Source: Mortierella sp. BCC40632 (lineage: Eukaryota; Mortierellomycota; Mortierellomycetes; Mortierellales; Mortierellaceae). From it: a stretch of DNA of 64,000 nt. Shown piece after piece: positions 1 through 12,232 of this stretch. The stretch spans positions 1,363,501 to 1,427,500 of the forward strand of contig WAEK01000003.1 in NCBI GenBank assembly GCA_011634665.1, written 5' to 3'. Positions within the stretch are counted from its first letter, which is position 1, and each line of letters begins with the position of its first letter. The notes under the pieces are model-generated. The model did no database searches, was not told the DNA's origin, and was given only the letters and a program-made list of their open reading frames with translations. The translations under genes were made by a program, and so were the position numbers.

Positions 1-392
1 AGCAACAGAGAAGGACAAAGTCAAGATCTACAACTCTTTCCGGCCGGGCGATATTGTTCGTGCTCAAGTGGTAATACTTCGGTTACATCGAAAATGAACC
101 TTGGGACTAATTGATAAACAGCTATCTATGACATGGATAGGACGAGGACTTGATAAGAGTTATTCGCTAACTGAGTCTGGACCCCCCCCCCATCTCTTAT
201 CATGATCTTTTCACGAAATAGGTATCGCTCGGTGATGCCAGGAGTTATTATTTGTCAACAGCAGCAAATGAGCTTGGAGTTATCTTTGGTACCAGTATCG
301 CAGGAGGATCCTTGGTCCCCATTTCATGGCAGGAGATGCAATGTACCAAAACGAAGGCTATTGAGCTTAGAAAGTGCGCCAAACCTCTGTAA
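1..392 (+). CDS. CSL4: Exosome complex subunit CSL4 (3' end, partial)
   Basis: Only the C-terminal part of the gene is inside the window. Exons are <1..70 and 222..392. The intron 71..221 starts GTAATA, ends TAG and splits the frame in phase 0. The first exon reads EKDKVKIYNSFRPGDIVRA, the diagnostic start of the S1-like RNA-binding domain of CSL4/EXOSC1. The second reads SLGDARSYYLSTAANELGV and ends with a Cys-containing tail, IELRKCAKPL, before TAA. CSL4 is a cap subunit of the RNA exosome and helps feed RNA into the 3'-5' exonuclease core in nucleus and cytoplasm. The N-terminal domain lies upstream of base 1. I am confident in the family because both halves of the conserved motif join exactly at the splice. 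Confidence 0.92.
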
Positions 393-1588
393 AACATTAA
401 AAGTAGCTGATTCAACAGGAGGTACGGACGATTTGGAGGCAACAGTGTTATTAGCAACTCGTATCGTACGGAATGACTCGGACTCGCCAAGGAATCCCTT
501 GTCTATTTTTTTTTCTGGCTCACTTTTATCCGCCGTGACAATATCCTAGTCCAAGATTTCATACAGTGGTTCGCCTGAACTATTACTCAATGGCTATACT
601 CGACTCTTGTCAACTGTATTGCGACAGTAGTAAAAAGCAAATCACGAATGAGCTTGGTCATAACTCCTTGAACCTAGTTTGTGAGAGCACCACCAAGTCC
701 TTCACAGCACATGTATTTTACATTTCCATGCATTGGTGGGGGGAGGGCTATCAACGTAGTGAAACTATGAATTAGCTTCAATTATCCTTGTCCTTTGTCT
801 CTCAAACTCGATCGTGGCATCGATGACGATTCATCGTGCTTACACATGGGTCTTCTCGTTGAAACAAGGTCAAGAATCAAAACAGGCACATTTGATCTAT
901 AGTATATACTTGTTCCAAAGAGATTATGTACCCAACACGCTCTTTGTGGTGTGATCGGCAGGCTCCGTCTCTGGATATTCTGATGGACGTTGTCTCCTGG
1001 CAATTACTATTCGTGGATTTCCAGTAGCTTTTGTGCCCTCTCTTCCTTTCTCAATAAAAGCAGATTTCTTTCTATCAACTCACAAGTCATAAACTCTTGT
1101 AGTTGTCTGGTTTCAACGCCTCTCAAGGTAATAGCCAAGCCAAGGCCGCGATCAAGATTATGAGCTATCGCCCTCCTGCCCTCCTTTGTTAAGAAGCTAC
1201 ACTTTTATTCACCCTGAACAAACTTGAATCGTTGCTTCCCCAATTCCTTCGCTTGAAGGACGGGAGTCAAGAGCTACTGAATAGTAATGATGCTCCCCAG
1301 CTGTGAGTATGGGACTCGGAGATGAGTGAAGAGTTGGTCAAAGAACACCCCTGAATGGTCCCTATCCAATAACCATCCAGTCAAGTTTCCCCTTTGGTTA
1401 ACACGCGACGATTTTGCCTGCCTTTGCCTTCCCAGATTCAAAAAAAAAAAGTTGTGACAGGCAAAAAATAATGGGGCTTTTGTTGATTAATTACCATTTC
1501 CAGCTGAACACTTGTTTTGAAAAAGGGTAAAGGAAAACCTCCGCACCTCTTCCTCACACCCCCTCCTCCTTCTCCTCTTGATTCTTAA
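393..1588. other. Intergenic region between CSL4 and the DEAD-box helicase
   Basis: About 1.2 kb. I see no ORF with recognisable protein features on either strand and no tRNA-like B box. A CT-rich pyrimidine tract at about 1545-1580 just before the helicase ATG looks like its 5' leader. Confidence 0.6.
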
Positions 1589-3917
1589 ATGGCTTTCCGA
1601 CTTCTGACATCTCTTAGACCGGCACTTCGGCCTGCCATTCTTGCTTCCAGTCCTCGCCTGCTTGCGAGGGCGGTGCCAGGTACCATATCATTTTAGGCAA
1701 TTACCATGTTCCTGGATCATGCCGAAGTGGAAACAAAAAGAAGTTGACTGCATGGAACTGCATGGTTGCATGCTGCTCAACATTGATTTGACCCCTGAGA
1801 CCAGTGTCTGCCTACGCATTCTAGTCGCTAACTACTTCTCGTCTTGCATTCCAACTACCATGACTTTTAGTGGCTCGTCCAGTCAGGGCCTTCCCAGCAC
1901 TTGTCTCCCACCTTAGACAGTCTTCCGAGTTCCATACGTACTTGCCCAAGCTTCAAGCAGCCGAGCAGGAGGAACCACAGAATGATGAGGCGGAATCGAA
2001 CCTTCCCACCCGGTTTGATCAGATCAAAGCACTTCACCCCAACACAGCAAAGGCCATCAAGAAGGTCTTCAAGTACGAGACCATGTCCAAGGTTCAATCA
2101 GAGGTCTTGTCGCTTTTGCCTACTGAATCGGACATGTTTGTCAAGGCCAAGACAGGAACAGGAAAGACACTTGCCTTTTTGATTCCAGCACTGGAGACTG
2201 TTGTGGCAAAGACCGACAAGAAGACCCTCTCTCGTGGCGATATGGCAACATGTTTGGTCGTCTCGCCAACCCGTGAGTTGGCTCAACAGATTGCAGAGGA
2301 AGCCAGGAAGCTGGCCTCGACCCACAAATTCAACGTTCACTGCCTTGTCGGAGGCGAGAACAAGAGGATTCAGCTGCGTAACTTGAACAACAAGAGGGTG
2401 GACATTATTGTCGGAACACCTGGACGTCTGAACGATTTGATTGAGTCTGTCGGCGAATTCCGTCGACAGTTGACCGGCGTCAAGACTGTAAGCCCCTCTG
2501 ATGACGACTGTAGCTTTTTTTTTTTTTACTTTTTACTTTTTTTGCCATCATTCTATTTGCTAACATACCCCTACACCTACCCTGGCCTGCTGCTGATAGT
2601 TGATTCTGGATGAGTGTGACCAACTTTTGGATATGGGATTCAAAGACAGCATTGAGAGCATTGTTGAGGCACTTCCTTCCGATCGTCAGACACTCTTTTT
2701 CTCGGCCACTGTGTCTCGAGAGATCAAGTCGATCGCTAGAACTTCCCTCAAGCCTGATTTCACTTTCATTGACACCGTGGATCCCAATGAAGCCAACACC
2801 AACCTTCAGGTCGACCAATCTTACTGTGTAGTACCATATGAGCATCAAGTTGCAGCCCTGTCCCATATCATTGAGGAGCATAAGGCCAAGAACTCTGATG
2901 GAAAGATCATGGTGTTCCTTCCTACAACTCGTGGTACTCAGCTCTATGCATCTCTCTTTGAAGAGTTGACCCGTTACAAGTTGTTCTCGCTCCACTCCAA
3001 GAAGTCACAGGAGCAGCGTACCAAGACATCGGACAGATTCCGAAAGAGTCGAGGAAGCATCATGTTCACATCTGATGTTTCTGCCCGTGGTGTTGACTAC
3101 CCTGATGTGTCCTTGGTTATCCAGGTTGGCATTCCATCTTCAAAGGAGCAATATATTCATCGTGTTGGACGTACAGGACGAGCAGGCAAGACAGGCGAGG
3201 GTGTTATTATTCTCTCACCCATGGAGAAGCCATTCTTGAATGCCCTTTCAGATCTCCCCATGACAGCAAACGATATCACCGATGAGTTGACCGCAGTCAC
3301 AGAGGACGAGGCCTTCCAGAAGCGCTTTGCAGCTGCCAGAGAGGCTCAGGACCCAGAAATGATCCGTGATGCCTTCACTGCCTACCTTGGATACTGTAAG
3401 ACCCTAGTCTCATTTTGTTCATATGAATTATTTGCGTTTTGTTTGACTCTAGTCTGTAGAGAAACTAACCTCTAGACCGATATACCTTTCTTGTTTTTCT
3501 CTATCAGATACCGGTCGTCTGGATCTCCTCCGTTGCCGCAAGCATGAGATTCTTGATGCTGGAAAGGAATACATTCTTGGTCTTGGTGCAGAGGAGCCTC
3601 CACACCTGAGCGAGTCGTTCTTGGCAAAACTTGGTCTTCATGGACGTAGTCCCCCTGCCAGATCTTCCCGTGGAAGAGATTCTGGTTTCCGTCGCGATAG
3701 CTATAGCGGACGTGGACACAGCTCCTCTAGATTCAACAACGACCGGGGAGATAGCTATGGCCGTAGGGATGATTACGGACGAGGTCGCGAGAAGAGCTAC
3801 GGGCGTGATAACGACAGGGGCAGTCGTGACTTCAGCAGAAGCTTTGGGCGTGACCGTAATGACGGCTTTTCCCGCAACGACCGTGGAAGCAGCCGTAGCC
3901 GTAGGGACGACATGTAA
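1589..3917 (+). CDS. MSS116: Mitochondrial DEAD-box ATP-dependent RNA helicase (MSS116-like)
   Basis: Exons 1589..1679, 1871..2487, 2600..3395 and 3508..3917 give 637 aa; all junctions are GT-AG and phase-consistent. The N-terminus is Arg/Leu/Ala-rich without acidic residues, a typical mitochondrial presequence. Motif I is AKTGTGKT (about residue 123), Ia PTRELAQQ, Ib TPGRL. Motif II is DECD (about 240) instead of DEAD, seen in some family members. Motif III is SAT (about 271), motif V ARGVDYP and motif VI HRVGRTGR (about 423). The tail is an Arg/Gly/Ser/Asp-rich, disordered segment rich in RGR, GRD and SRD, as in MSS116-type helicases that chaperone group I/II intron splicing and translation in mitochondria. 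Family assignment is firm; orthology to MSS116 rather than another mitochondrial DEAD-box protein is inferred from the presequence and basic tail. Confidence 0.9.
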
Positions 3918-4024
3918 TTCTGGAACATAGCATAGATACACTTTTTTTTTCTTACTTTATTTCTTTTCCTATATATAAAAAATGGTTTGCATCTCTTCTT
4001 TTTTCAGCCTTCGTTCCTCTAACC

Positions 4025-6700
4025 ATGGCACAAGGCTTCACTGACCCTCTCACATCTGCAGCGTATGCGTCTTCCAAGATCGAATCGCAAGATGACCCTC
4101 TACTGGCACCAAGTCCCTTGTTAGCAACGCGTTCACAGCATCTTGAACATGATTCCAGACCACCCACACCGCTATCCACAGGCGATCAGCCTGCTCTGTC
4201 GGCTAACAATCGTCGCTCACCATTGCCCATGAAAAAGACGATTGTTACAGTAGGAAAGTCTCCAACCCCAAGCAGTGGGTCTCTACCTGTCGCCCGACCA
4301 GCACACCCGTCTCCACAGGCCTCTTCATACTCTTCGCCTTCCTCGCCAAAGACCAATGCGTTTCTGGATCCTCTTCAGAATTCAGGCGACAGCAATAGCA
4401 ACGTGGATGAGTATTTCAATAGTCGGGACAGTGGATACACTACCAGTGGCAATTCTGGACGAGATGGAAGAACAGGTGGTGTCCCCCGTACAGTCATCTC
4501 GACTCACTCAGGTGTGAATGCAGGACCGATGCCATCCAAGATCAGGCATCAGTCAGGTGGGATGAACACGACCCAAGGTCCTTCTTCTCCGTCTTCACCC
4601 CCGCCCAACTCTATCAAGCGTGAGACATCGTATGACCAACAGAGGGCAAAGGCCCCCCAATACCTTGGCATTACCATCCAAGATAGAACTCGAGTGAGCA
4701 AAGATGGGATGTTTGTCCTCTCTGTCCAGGTGCGTTCCCTAGTCCCAAGAGGGAGTAGCCTCTCATTCTCTTTATTGTCAATCTTTGTTCTCTCTCTTTC
4801 TAGTTTACTGCACTGCATGTTAATACCCTTTTTTTTTCTTTCTTTCTCCTTTCTCTCTCTCTCTTTCTTCCATCGCACGGAACTGTTCAATTAGACAAAC
4901 ATGCCACGCTACAAGAAACAGTCGTACCATAATGTTGCTCGTTCATACATGGAGTTTGTTCGGCTACGAGAGCATTTCATAGCAGAGCACCCTGAAGTGA
5001 TTGTGCCACCCTTGCCACCAGAGCGTTCACTTCTCAGTACCTCTGACATGGATTCGATGCAACTCTTTCTGGACCGGATTTGTCGACACCCAGTTTTGTC
5101 GCAGGATTATGAATTACAGATGTTTATCGAGTCTGAGTTTGGGGTATGCCACTTTTTTCTCTTTATTGCTCGTTTCTCGTCTGGAGGAGTGGTTGCATAT
5201 CAATTCACTAATACCGTATCTTTGTTCGTTCTCGTATCCACAAAAAAAAAAAAAAAAAAAAAGTTCCTTCCCGCCAAGCCCAAAAAGATGCTCGAAAAGT
5301 TTTTAAACATTAGTGTCAAGAGGTTTAGCACAGGACCAGCGACCAGCTTCTCTCTCAAGGATACTGACGATGAGTTTGAAGAGGAAAGAGCGGCCGCCTT
5401 TAAAGTCGAAACAAGGCTCCAGGCAGTGATCAAGAGCCTGGATAGAGAAATCAAATCAAGACGAGGTAGCCCACTTGGAGAGAGAGAGAGAGAGAGAATA
5501 AGCTCACTGATTCTGCACTGTTTAGACTCCATAGTGGTCTTACATCCATCTCAACCATATCTGACTAACCCGCCCCCGATCGATGGCTGCCATTCTAGAC
5601 TTGAGCTCTAGAGAATCAGAATTTTCGACGCTGTGCAGCTCACTGGCGGCAGAAGAGAGTTCTGCAGAGTTAATCAGGTAAGAGCTGGCGTTTTTTTTTG
5701 GCGTTTTCTCCTCTTCTTCTTCTTTTTTTTTGTTTGTGATCTGTCAAGTCTCCTCTTGTTCTCATGCTGACCAGAGTGCCGGTATCCTTCCTACCCTCAT
5801 CTCCCTCACAGGACATATAAACAACTTGCCAAATCATTAGAGGGCGTTGTCAAAGCTAGCAAAGCCCAGGTAACAAAGCACCCAAGATTTTTACCTGTAC
5901 TGCTATTGCGTTGGGCTGTAACCAGATACCTGGGATACTCAAAGCTACTGTCCTTTTTCATATTATTCCTCTTTTGTTGTAATCTTGTCGAATGCTATAT
6001 AGATTGGCGGTGACTCGACAGTGTTGGGTGGATTTCTCGATTACAAGCTACAACATGCGCAGGCGCTCAGCGGCGCGCTCAATTCACGACTTTCGGTTCT
6101 GAGCGAGTATGACGTAGCTGCCAAGAGCACAAAGAGTAAACGCAAAACGATGGAACGTCTCCGATCCTCCACGAATATCAGCCCCGACAAAGTGACGGAC
6201 AGTATTGATGACCTTGAGGATGTAAGTTTCGTAGCGTGTGAATATTTTATCTGACCCCGCCTTTTTTTTTTATTATTACTATTGGTCTCCCTCTCTCTCC
6301 CTCTCTCTCTCTCTCTCAAATCCAGTACTCATATGGCTTGAATGGCTGCTTTATTGGATTCTCTCCTATCTAGGCCATGTTGTTTGAAGGAAATATGAAA
6401 AAGCGGATGGAACAGGTCAACGCAGCACTTACCAAGGATCTAGAAGAGTATAGACTACAATCACAGGAGGACATGCTCCGAGCTCTACGGCAGTACAGTC
6501 AACGACAAATCGGATTTGAGAGAGCCAAACTAGAGGAGTTGTTATCGGTCGGTGCCGGACAATTTGAGGAACAGCAGCTTCAAAAAGACAGGGCGCAGTC
6601 CGAAGCAGAAGAGTCACGCAGCTTGGCTGGACGACCTGTTAATTCGATGTCATCTTCCTCCAATCGGCCCTACTGGTCAGCTTCAGGGCCTTTACAATAA
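4025..6700 (+). CDS. VPS17: PX-BAR sorting nexin, probably retromer subunit Vps17
   Basis: Seven exons: 4025..4729, 4895..5143, 5264..5465, 5599..5677, 5812..5869, 6003..6221 and 6374..6700 (612 aa). The first 215 or so residues are Ser/Pro-rich and look disordered. A PX domain follows, running from LGITIQDR through NMPRYKKQSYHNVARSY to LQMFIESEFG, with the proline-rich VPPLPPERS loop that contacts phosphoinositide. The remainder is helical with coiled-coil character (KKMLEKFLNI, FEEERAAAFKVETRLQAV, MKKRMEQVNAALTKDLEEY), as expected for a BAR domain. The PX motif FIESEFG and the overall order fit Vps17, which pairs with Vps5 in the membrane-bending arm of the retromer on endosomes; Vps5 or another SNX-BAR remains possible. 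The third exon begins directly after about 21 consecutive A bases, an unusual 3' splice site. Confidence 0.78.
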
Positions 6701-7811
6701 AGCCTGTTTTCTTTTTTTTCCCTTTAATATCAAATATCAAGACCTCAGGACCGCACTTGTTGTTTTTGTTTGTTTTTCGACCAATACATGTTCTGTGTCA
6801 AAAAACAAGGGTGTTGGAGAAGGGACTTGGTGAGACTGGCCAAGTGTCTTTGTCATACCGACATTGCTTTGTCAAACAAAAAAAGTGAATTAGATAGAGA
6901 CTAACTCCCCTTTCTCTCTCCCCTCACCTCCTCCTTTCATGAAATAGGAACTGATGCTGCTGCTTTGCAAAGCACGTCCCATATGTCATTTTTCTCGGCG
7001 TTTAGTTTTCGCGCTCAGTGGGGAAGAAGGGGGAGTTACCGGGTGGACGAATCGGCTCTTCGGTCCCCCCCCCTCCTCTTTTCCATCTCCCCGCCGCAAC
7101 CCCGTCGGGGGCCTTTGCTCGTGGTCGTGATTCTGGTTCTTCTAGAAAGGGTCTGATATACTCGGGGTGCCGCAGTGAGGAAGGGGATACGGGGTGAGAA
7201 AAAAGAGAGAGAGAGAGAGAAACAGCGAGTCAGAGATGAAAGAGAGAACGGAGAGGTAGGGATCGGACGTGAGAAAGAAAGAAAGAAAGAAAGAGAAAGA
7301 AAGAAAGAAAAAAAAGGCCATGTTGAGGAGAGAAAGATCGAGGAGAGTCGAGCGCGAGAGAGCGAGGCAATAAGGTTCAAGCAGCCCCAAAAAGGCAAAA
7401 CGAGCGGTCGGGCGGTGGAAGGTCATGGAAATGGCTGGGTCAGTCGGAACGGTGATCTACGGTCTCTCGCTCGCTCGCTCCATTTTTCTTGCCTTCCATA
7501 AGGGTGGCTTGCAGACCCGTTGTTGATGTCAAACTCCGTCCGGGACGGGCTTCCCTCCTTTGCCTGTTCCCCCTGTCGTAGATTGTCTGTGGAGCGAAAA
7601 ACGAAAAAAAACGGTCGAGTTGGTCGCAAAGGAAGAGAAGGAGCATTTTTGGCCGTGCCTGAGAGAGAGAGTCGAGTCATAGCGGCCTTGCAGACAAAGC
7701 AGACTCACATCTATATAAGAGGAAGACACCGTCCCCTTACGCCCGATCTTGATCCTCTGATTCGATCTCTTCTCCATCCTTCCCCTTCCGTCCGAATAGT
7801 TCATTCACACC
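6701..7811. other. Intergenic region and promoter of mitochondrial HSP70
   Basis: About 1.1 kb. It holds the 3' end of the sorting nexin transcript, then a G/A-rich block (about 7195-7330: GAGAGA and GAAA repeats) and a CpG-containing promoter. One inverted TTC-nn-GAA pair lies at 7140-7147, but flanking units needed for a full heat-shock element are missing. A TATA box sits close to the gene and is listed separately. Confidence 0.6.
7712..7719 (+). promoter_or_regulatory. TATA box of mitochondrial HSP70
   Basis: TATATAAG, 93 bp upstream of the ATG at 7812. Position and sequence fit a strong core promoter for a highly expressed chaperone; inferred, with no mapped transcript start. Confidence 0.55.
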
Positions 7812-8621
7812 ATGTTGAATCTCGCTCGCTTGTCTCGCTCCGCGGCTACCCGCAATGTCTCCAAGGTACACCCCTACTCCCATTTGTGCTTGACTGATCT
7901 CCCCTCCTACCCATGGACTGATCAACACGTCCGCCTCCCCCAACCCCAAAGGAAAAAAAAGTCGCCACCTATATTCATCACAGGAGCCAAGAACCATGGA
8001 CACCGATACTCGTGGACTCTCAGCACCTCTTGTTTTCTTATTCTACTTCTCCACCCTTGTTGGTGGCGACTGTGGTAGAAAGAAGAAGAAAGAGGAAATC
8101 AAGCAAGCAGAATGTCGGATGCTAACTGTCCCACGCCTTTTTATTTTTTCCTTTGTATTTCGGTTACGACCCACCCCGATAGATTGCCGCTCGTCCTTAC
8201 AGCTCGGGCATCAACGGACCTGTGATCGGTATCGATCTCGGAACCACCAACTCGTGTGTCGGCATCATGGAGGGCAAGGTTCCCCGCGTTATCGAGAACG
8301 CTGAGGGTGCCCGCACCACCCCCTCGGTCGTCGCCTTCACCAAGGAGGGCGAATTGGTCGTCGGTCAGGCTGCCAAGCGTCAGGCTGTCGTCAACCCCGA
8401 GAACACTCTCTATGCCACCAAGCGTCTTATTGGTCGTCTCTTCTCGGACAAGGCTGTCCAGCACGATATTGAGACCGTCTCTTACAAGATCATCAAGCAC
8501 TCGAACGGTGATGCCTGGGTGGAGGCTCGTGGTAAGCAGTACTCTCCTTCCCAGATCGGTGCCTTTGTTCTCGGAAAGATGAGAGAGACTGCCGAGGGTT
8601 ACCTCAGCAAGAAGGTCGGTC

Positions 8622-8655
<34 letters not shown>

Positions 8656-10090
8656 TGCTCAGCGTCAGGCCACCAAGGATGCCGGTAAGATCGCCGGTTT
8701 GGAGGTTCTCCGTGTCATCAACGAGCCCACCGCTGCTGCTCTCGCCTACGGTCTTGACAAGGCCGGTGACCGCGTTGTCGCTGTTTACGATTTGGGTGGT
8801 GGTACGTTCGATATCTCGATCCTTGAGATCCAGAACGGAGTCTTTGAGGTCAAGTCTACCAACGGTGACACTGCCCTTGGTGGTGAAGATTTCGATGCCA
8901 TGCTTGTCAAGCATGTCGTCGAGGAGTTCAAGAAGGAGCAGGGTATCGATCTTTCTTCGGACCGCATGGCCATCCAGCGCATTCGTGAGAGTGTCGAGAA
9001 GGCCAAGATTGAGTTGTCGAGCACTCTCCAGACCGACATCAACCTTCCCTACATCACTGCCGATGCCACCGGCCCCAAGCACATCAACATCAAGATGACC
9101 CGTTCCAAGTTCGAGCTCCTCGCCAAGGATTTGATCAACCGCACCATCGAGCCCTGCCAGAAGGCCATCAAGGATGCTGGCGTCACCACTGGTGAGATCA
9201 ACGAGGTCGTTCTTGTCGGAGGTATGTCCCGTGTTCCCAAGGTCATCGAGACCGTCAAGCAGGTCTTTGGCCGTGAGCCCGGCAAGAGCGTCAACCCCGA
9301 TGAGGCTGTCGCCATCGGTGCTGCTATTCAGGGAGGTGTCCTTGCCGGTTCCGTCACCGACATTCTTCTTCTCGATGTTACTCCTCTCTCTCTCGGAATT
9401 GAGACCCTCGGAGGTGTCTTCACTCGCTTGATCAACCGCAACACCACCATCCCCACCAAGAAGTCTCAGGTCTTCTCCACTGCTGCCGATGGTCAGACTC
9501 AGGTCCAGGTCCGTGTCTTCCAGGGTGAGCGTGAGCTCGTCCGTGACAACAAGCTCTTGGGCGACTTCAACTTGCACGGTATTGCCCCCGCCCCCAAGGG
9601 TGTTCCTCAGATCGAGGTCTCTTTCGACATTGATGCCGATGGTATTGTCAACGTTGGTGCCAAGGATAAGGCTACTGGACGCGATCAGTCCATGTCGATT
9701 GTTGCTTCTTCGGGATTGTCGTCCGATGAGATTGAGAAGATGATCAAGGACTCTGAGCTCTTTGCTGACTCTGACCGCAAGAAGAAGGAGCAGATCGAGG
9801 CCACCAACCAGGCCGAGTCGATCATCTCGGAGACTGAGAAGAACATGAACGACTTCAAGGAGCAGCTCGATGCCACTGAGGCCCAGAAGATCCGTGACCA
9901 CATTGTCAAGTTGCGTGAGGTTCTTGCCAAGGGTGAGGCTGTTGAGGCTGAGGAGATCAAGAAGGAGTACACCGACCTCCAGCAGGGATCGCTCAAGCTC
10001 TTCGAGATGGTCTACAAGAAGAACGCTGCCAACAACGCCAGCTCTTCCACTGACGGTCCTACCGTTGACAACCAGGAGCCCAAGAACTAA
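7812..10090 (+). CDS. SSC1: Mitochondrial HSP70 chaperone (Ssc1 type)
   Basis: Two exons, 7812..7865 and 8183..10090, giving 653 aa. Exon 1 encodes only the start of the mitochondrial presequence ([18 protein letters not shown]), so the 317-bp intron separates targeting signal from mature protein. The ATPase domain begins [14 protein letters not shown] (about residue 32), contains [11 protein letters not shown] and DLGGGTFD, and connects by the conserved linker DVTPLSLG (about 416) to the substrate-binding domain and helical lid. The C-terminus is a short Asn/Ser/Asp-rich tail without the cytosolic EEVD motif, which supports the matrix form. The protein drives import across TIM23 and folds matrix proteins using ATP, with a J-protein and Mge1. 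Codon use is strongly biased to C-ending codons, as in abundant proteins. A 661-codon open frame on the opposite strand is a by-product of this bias. Confidence 0.97.
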
Positions 10091-11309
10091 GTCGCTTTTT
10101 TGGGAACTTGATTGAGACCATTTCATTTTCTTTTTTAGATTCTTTATCCAAGTTTGCTTTATTCGTCATTCTTTTTTAGAGTCATCATCCCCCACCACCA
10201 CATCCCCCCCACCATGTACCACCAGACACTTTTTTTTTCCCCTTTTGCACACCATTTTTTTTCTTTTTCATAGTATTGTTTTCTAGCCTCTTCCTTGTGC
10301 ATCCACCATTTGGGGATCTCTTGTATTTAGTTTAATCCCAAGAAACAACTTGAAATAGATCGTCTTTTTTTTTTTATTATTCATACTCAAATTGTAAAAA
10401 AAAAAAAAAAAATGCTCCTCTTCTGGATGGTTTAGTTGGTTAGTTGGTGGTTAGTTGGGAGATTTCTTTGGATCAAACGCCAGTTCATTCGAGAGGAAGC
10501 TCTCTCTCTTCGGAAATGACTGGCCTTGAGTCATTTTTTTTTTATTCATGAGGAAGAAAAAGCTCCGTGGCAACTGTTGTCAATCTTAACGACTATCCTT
10601 AAACTTTTTTGGTTTTGGTTTTGGTTTTTTTTTTGGTTGGTTGACGCTGGTACTATTTGTTTGATGTCAGTATCGACTCGTTGGTATTGTGGCCAAAGAG
10701 TGCACTATGATTGCTCCGTGCCCTCTTCCCCTCCCCCTTCTTCCTGTCTCTCCTCTTGTCTTTTTTTTTTTTTTTTTTTTTTTTCCTGGGAGATTTCTCA
10801 CGCGTCTCATTCTCGAAGAGATACCAGGTTTTACTTCACTTTTTGGTTATTTGTCCTACACTTGTTTCTACCTACTCTAACCTCAATTGCTTGGGGCTGC
10901 ACCCATACAACTCAAGTGCTTTTTTTTTTTTTTTTTTTTTCTTTCTTTCACATGTCTACCAACAGTTGAGAATTGAGGGAGGAAGGAGGAATCGATAGAG
11001 TCCAGAGCTCCCAAGAAGAGTTGTGTTGAGGCTGTACGAAGAAGCGAAGAGATAATCTAGTTCATATCGACTAGACTCTTTTGTGCAAATGTGTGCGTGC
11101 GTGTGTGTGTGTGTGTGTTGTGTATGTATCGATGTTGTTGTTGTCGTTGGGTGCGTCACTGTTGTTGTTCTCTTCGCGACCTGCGTTGCCCTTGAACCAT
11201 AAATGAAACAAGATGGAGAGTGAAAGAAAAAGAAAAAAAAGAGCACTCGACCGAGTTTGAGGGTGAGTGACTGACGGACTGAGTGACTGACTGAAGGAGT
11301 GAGTGACGC
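10091..11309. other. Intergenic region downstream of HSP70
   Basis: About 1.2 kb of T-rich low-complexity DNA with homopolymers at about 10397-10411, 10760-10784 and 10920-10940 and a short TG repeat near 11097-11118. It must hold the 3' ends of two convergent transcripts (HSP70 and the SOD-fold gene). A possible extra 3' exon of the SOD-fold gene lies here and is discussed under findings. Confidence 0.55.
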
Positions 11310-11813
11310 TTACTTGATGAAGCTGATAACGCCTTGAGCGATACACAATCCTGAGTTGCCGTTCACCATCGAAGTAGGATGTCCACCCTTTCCAAGATCG
11401 TCCTCCCGTTCACAGACAAGCACTGCTCGACCATAGATCGACATGGGTCCAAAGAGAGTCAGCCTCGCATCCGTCGTCTCAAAGAATGCCATCCCATCGG
11501 GTCCAACCTGGACATTGCCCAGGTCGCCATCGTGCCTCAGTTTGGAGCCGGGTCCACCATGAGGGAGTCCATAAGGATTCCAATGTCCACCCACAGAACG
11601 GCATCCATGGGTCAGATCGCCATTCTCACAGATATGAATTCCATGAAGTGAACCTGGTTGAGAAGTGGGTGGGAAGCAAGAAAGGCGAGCCTGGATATGA
11701 ATACGGGCCTTGTCGTGCTCCTGTGCAAAGTAGATCATTCCTCCTACGCGACCGTCGGTGCTTCGTAAAATACAGAGTGCCTTGAGAGGACCAATACTCA
11801 TATCCTCGACCAT
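11310..11813 (-). CDS. Cu/Zn superoxide-dismutase-fold protein with altered copper site
   Basis: A single open frame of 167 codons, close to the 150-160 aa of a lone SOD domain. Landmarks of the fold are clear: GIHICENGDL, GGHWNP, HGGP, RHDGDLGN, GRAVLVCEREDDLGKGG and GNSG. By human SOD1 numbering, copper ligands His46 and His63 are kept, but His48 and His120 are both Cys. The zinc ligands (His63, His71, His80, Asp83) are kept. The active-site Arg143 position is also Cys, and the usual second disulfide Cys is Gln. The sequence also resembles domain II of the copper chaperone CCS (GDLTHGC, REDDLGKGG), but no MxCxxC metal-binding domain is visible in front. A TTTCAG acceptor lies just before the ATG, so a 5' exon is possible; the frame also ends in AA/GTAAGC, a good donor, so a 3' exon is possible too. 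Dismutase activity is doubtful; copper handling or a structural role is inference. Confidence 0.8.
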   Translation of the reverse strand: MVEDMSIGPLKALCILRSTDGRVGGMIYFAQEHDKARIHIQARLSCFPPTSQPGSLHGIHICENGDLTHGCRSVGGHWNPYGLPHGGPGSKLRHDGDLGNVQVGPDGMAFFETTDARLTLFGPMSIYGRAVLVCEREDDLGKGGHPTSMVNGNSGLCIAQGVISFIK

Positions 11814-12192
11814 GGCGATTTTCCTGAAATATGAAATTCAATAAATAAATAATAAAAAAAAAAAGAAAGAAAGAAAGAAAGAAAGAAAGATGTCGACGGA
11901 GGTGGAAGGGGAGAGAGCAAAAGACTTGATAAGTTTTGGGAGAGGGGAAAGGAAGAAAGAGGAGTTTGAGGCAAAGGGAGAGCGGTTACACTTATACTTC
12001 CCAGCCCGCCGCCCCTCCTTTTTGGTTCAGTGCGTCCTTTCCTCCCCAAGGCGGTCACGAGCGAGCGAGCGAGAGAGTGAGTGAGCGTAGAACAGGCGGT
12101 GCGGAATAATAACAAGCCACTTTGGATGCGGCGGGTAGGAATGGAGTGGATGCCTGATCCGCCTCATTTCAACATCCTCGTCTTTACTCCTA

Positions 12193-12232
<40 letters not shown>

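Noticed and set aside
7137..7148. Heat-shock element upstream of HSP70
   Set aside because: Only one TTC/GAA pair is present; at least three alternating units are normally required.
8141..10126. 661-codon open frame on the minus strand across HSP70
   Set aside because: It is a mirror of the C-ending codon bias of HSP70; the product is a Leu/Asp/Gly-rich sequence without family features, and antisense frames of this kind are well known for HSP70 genes.
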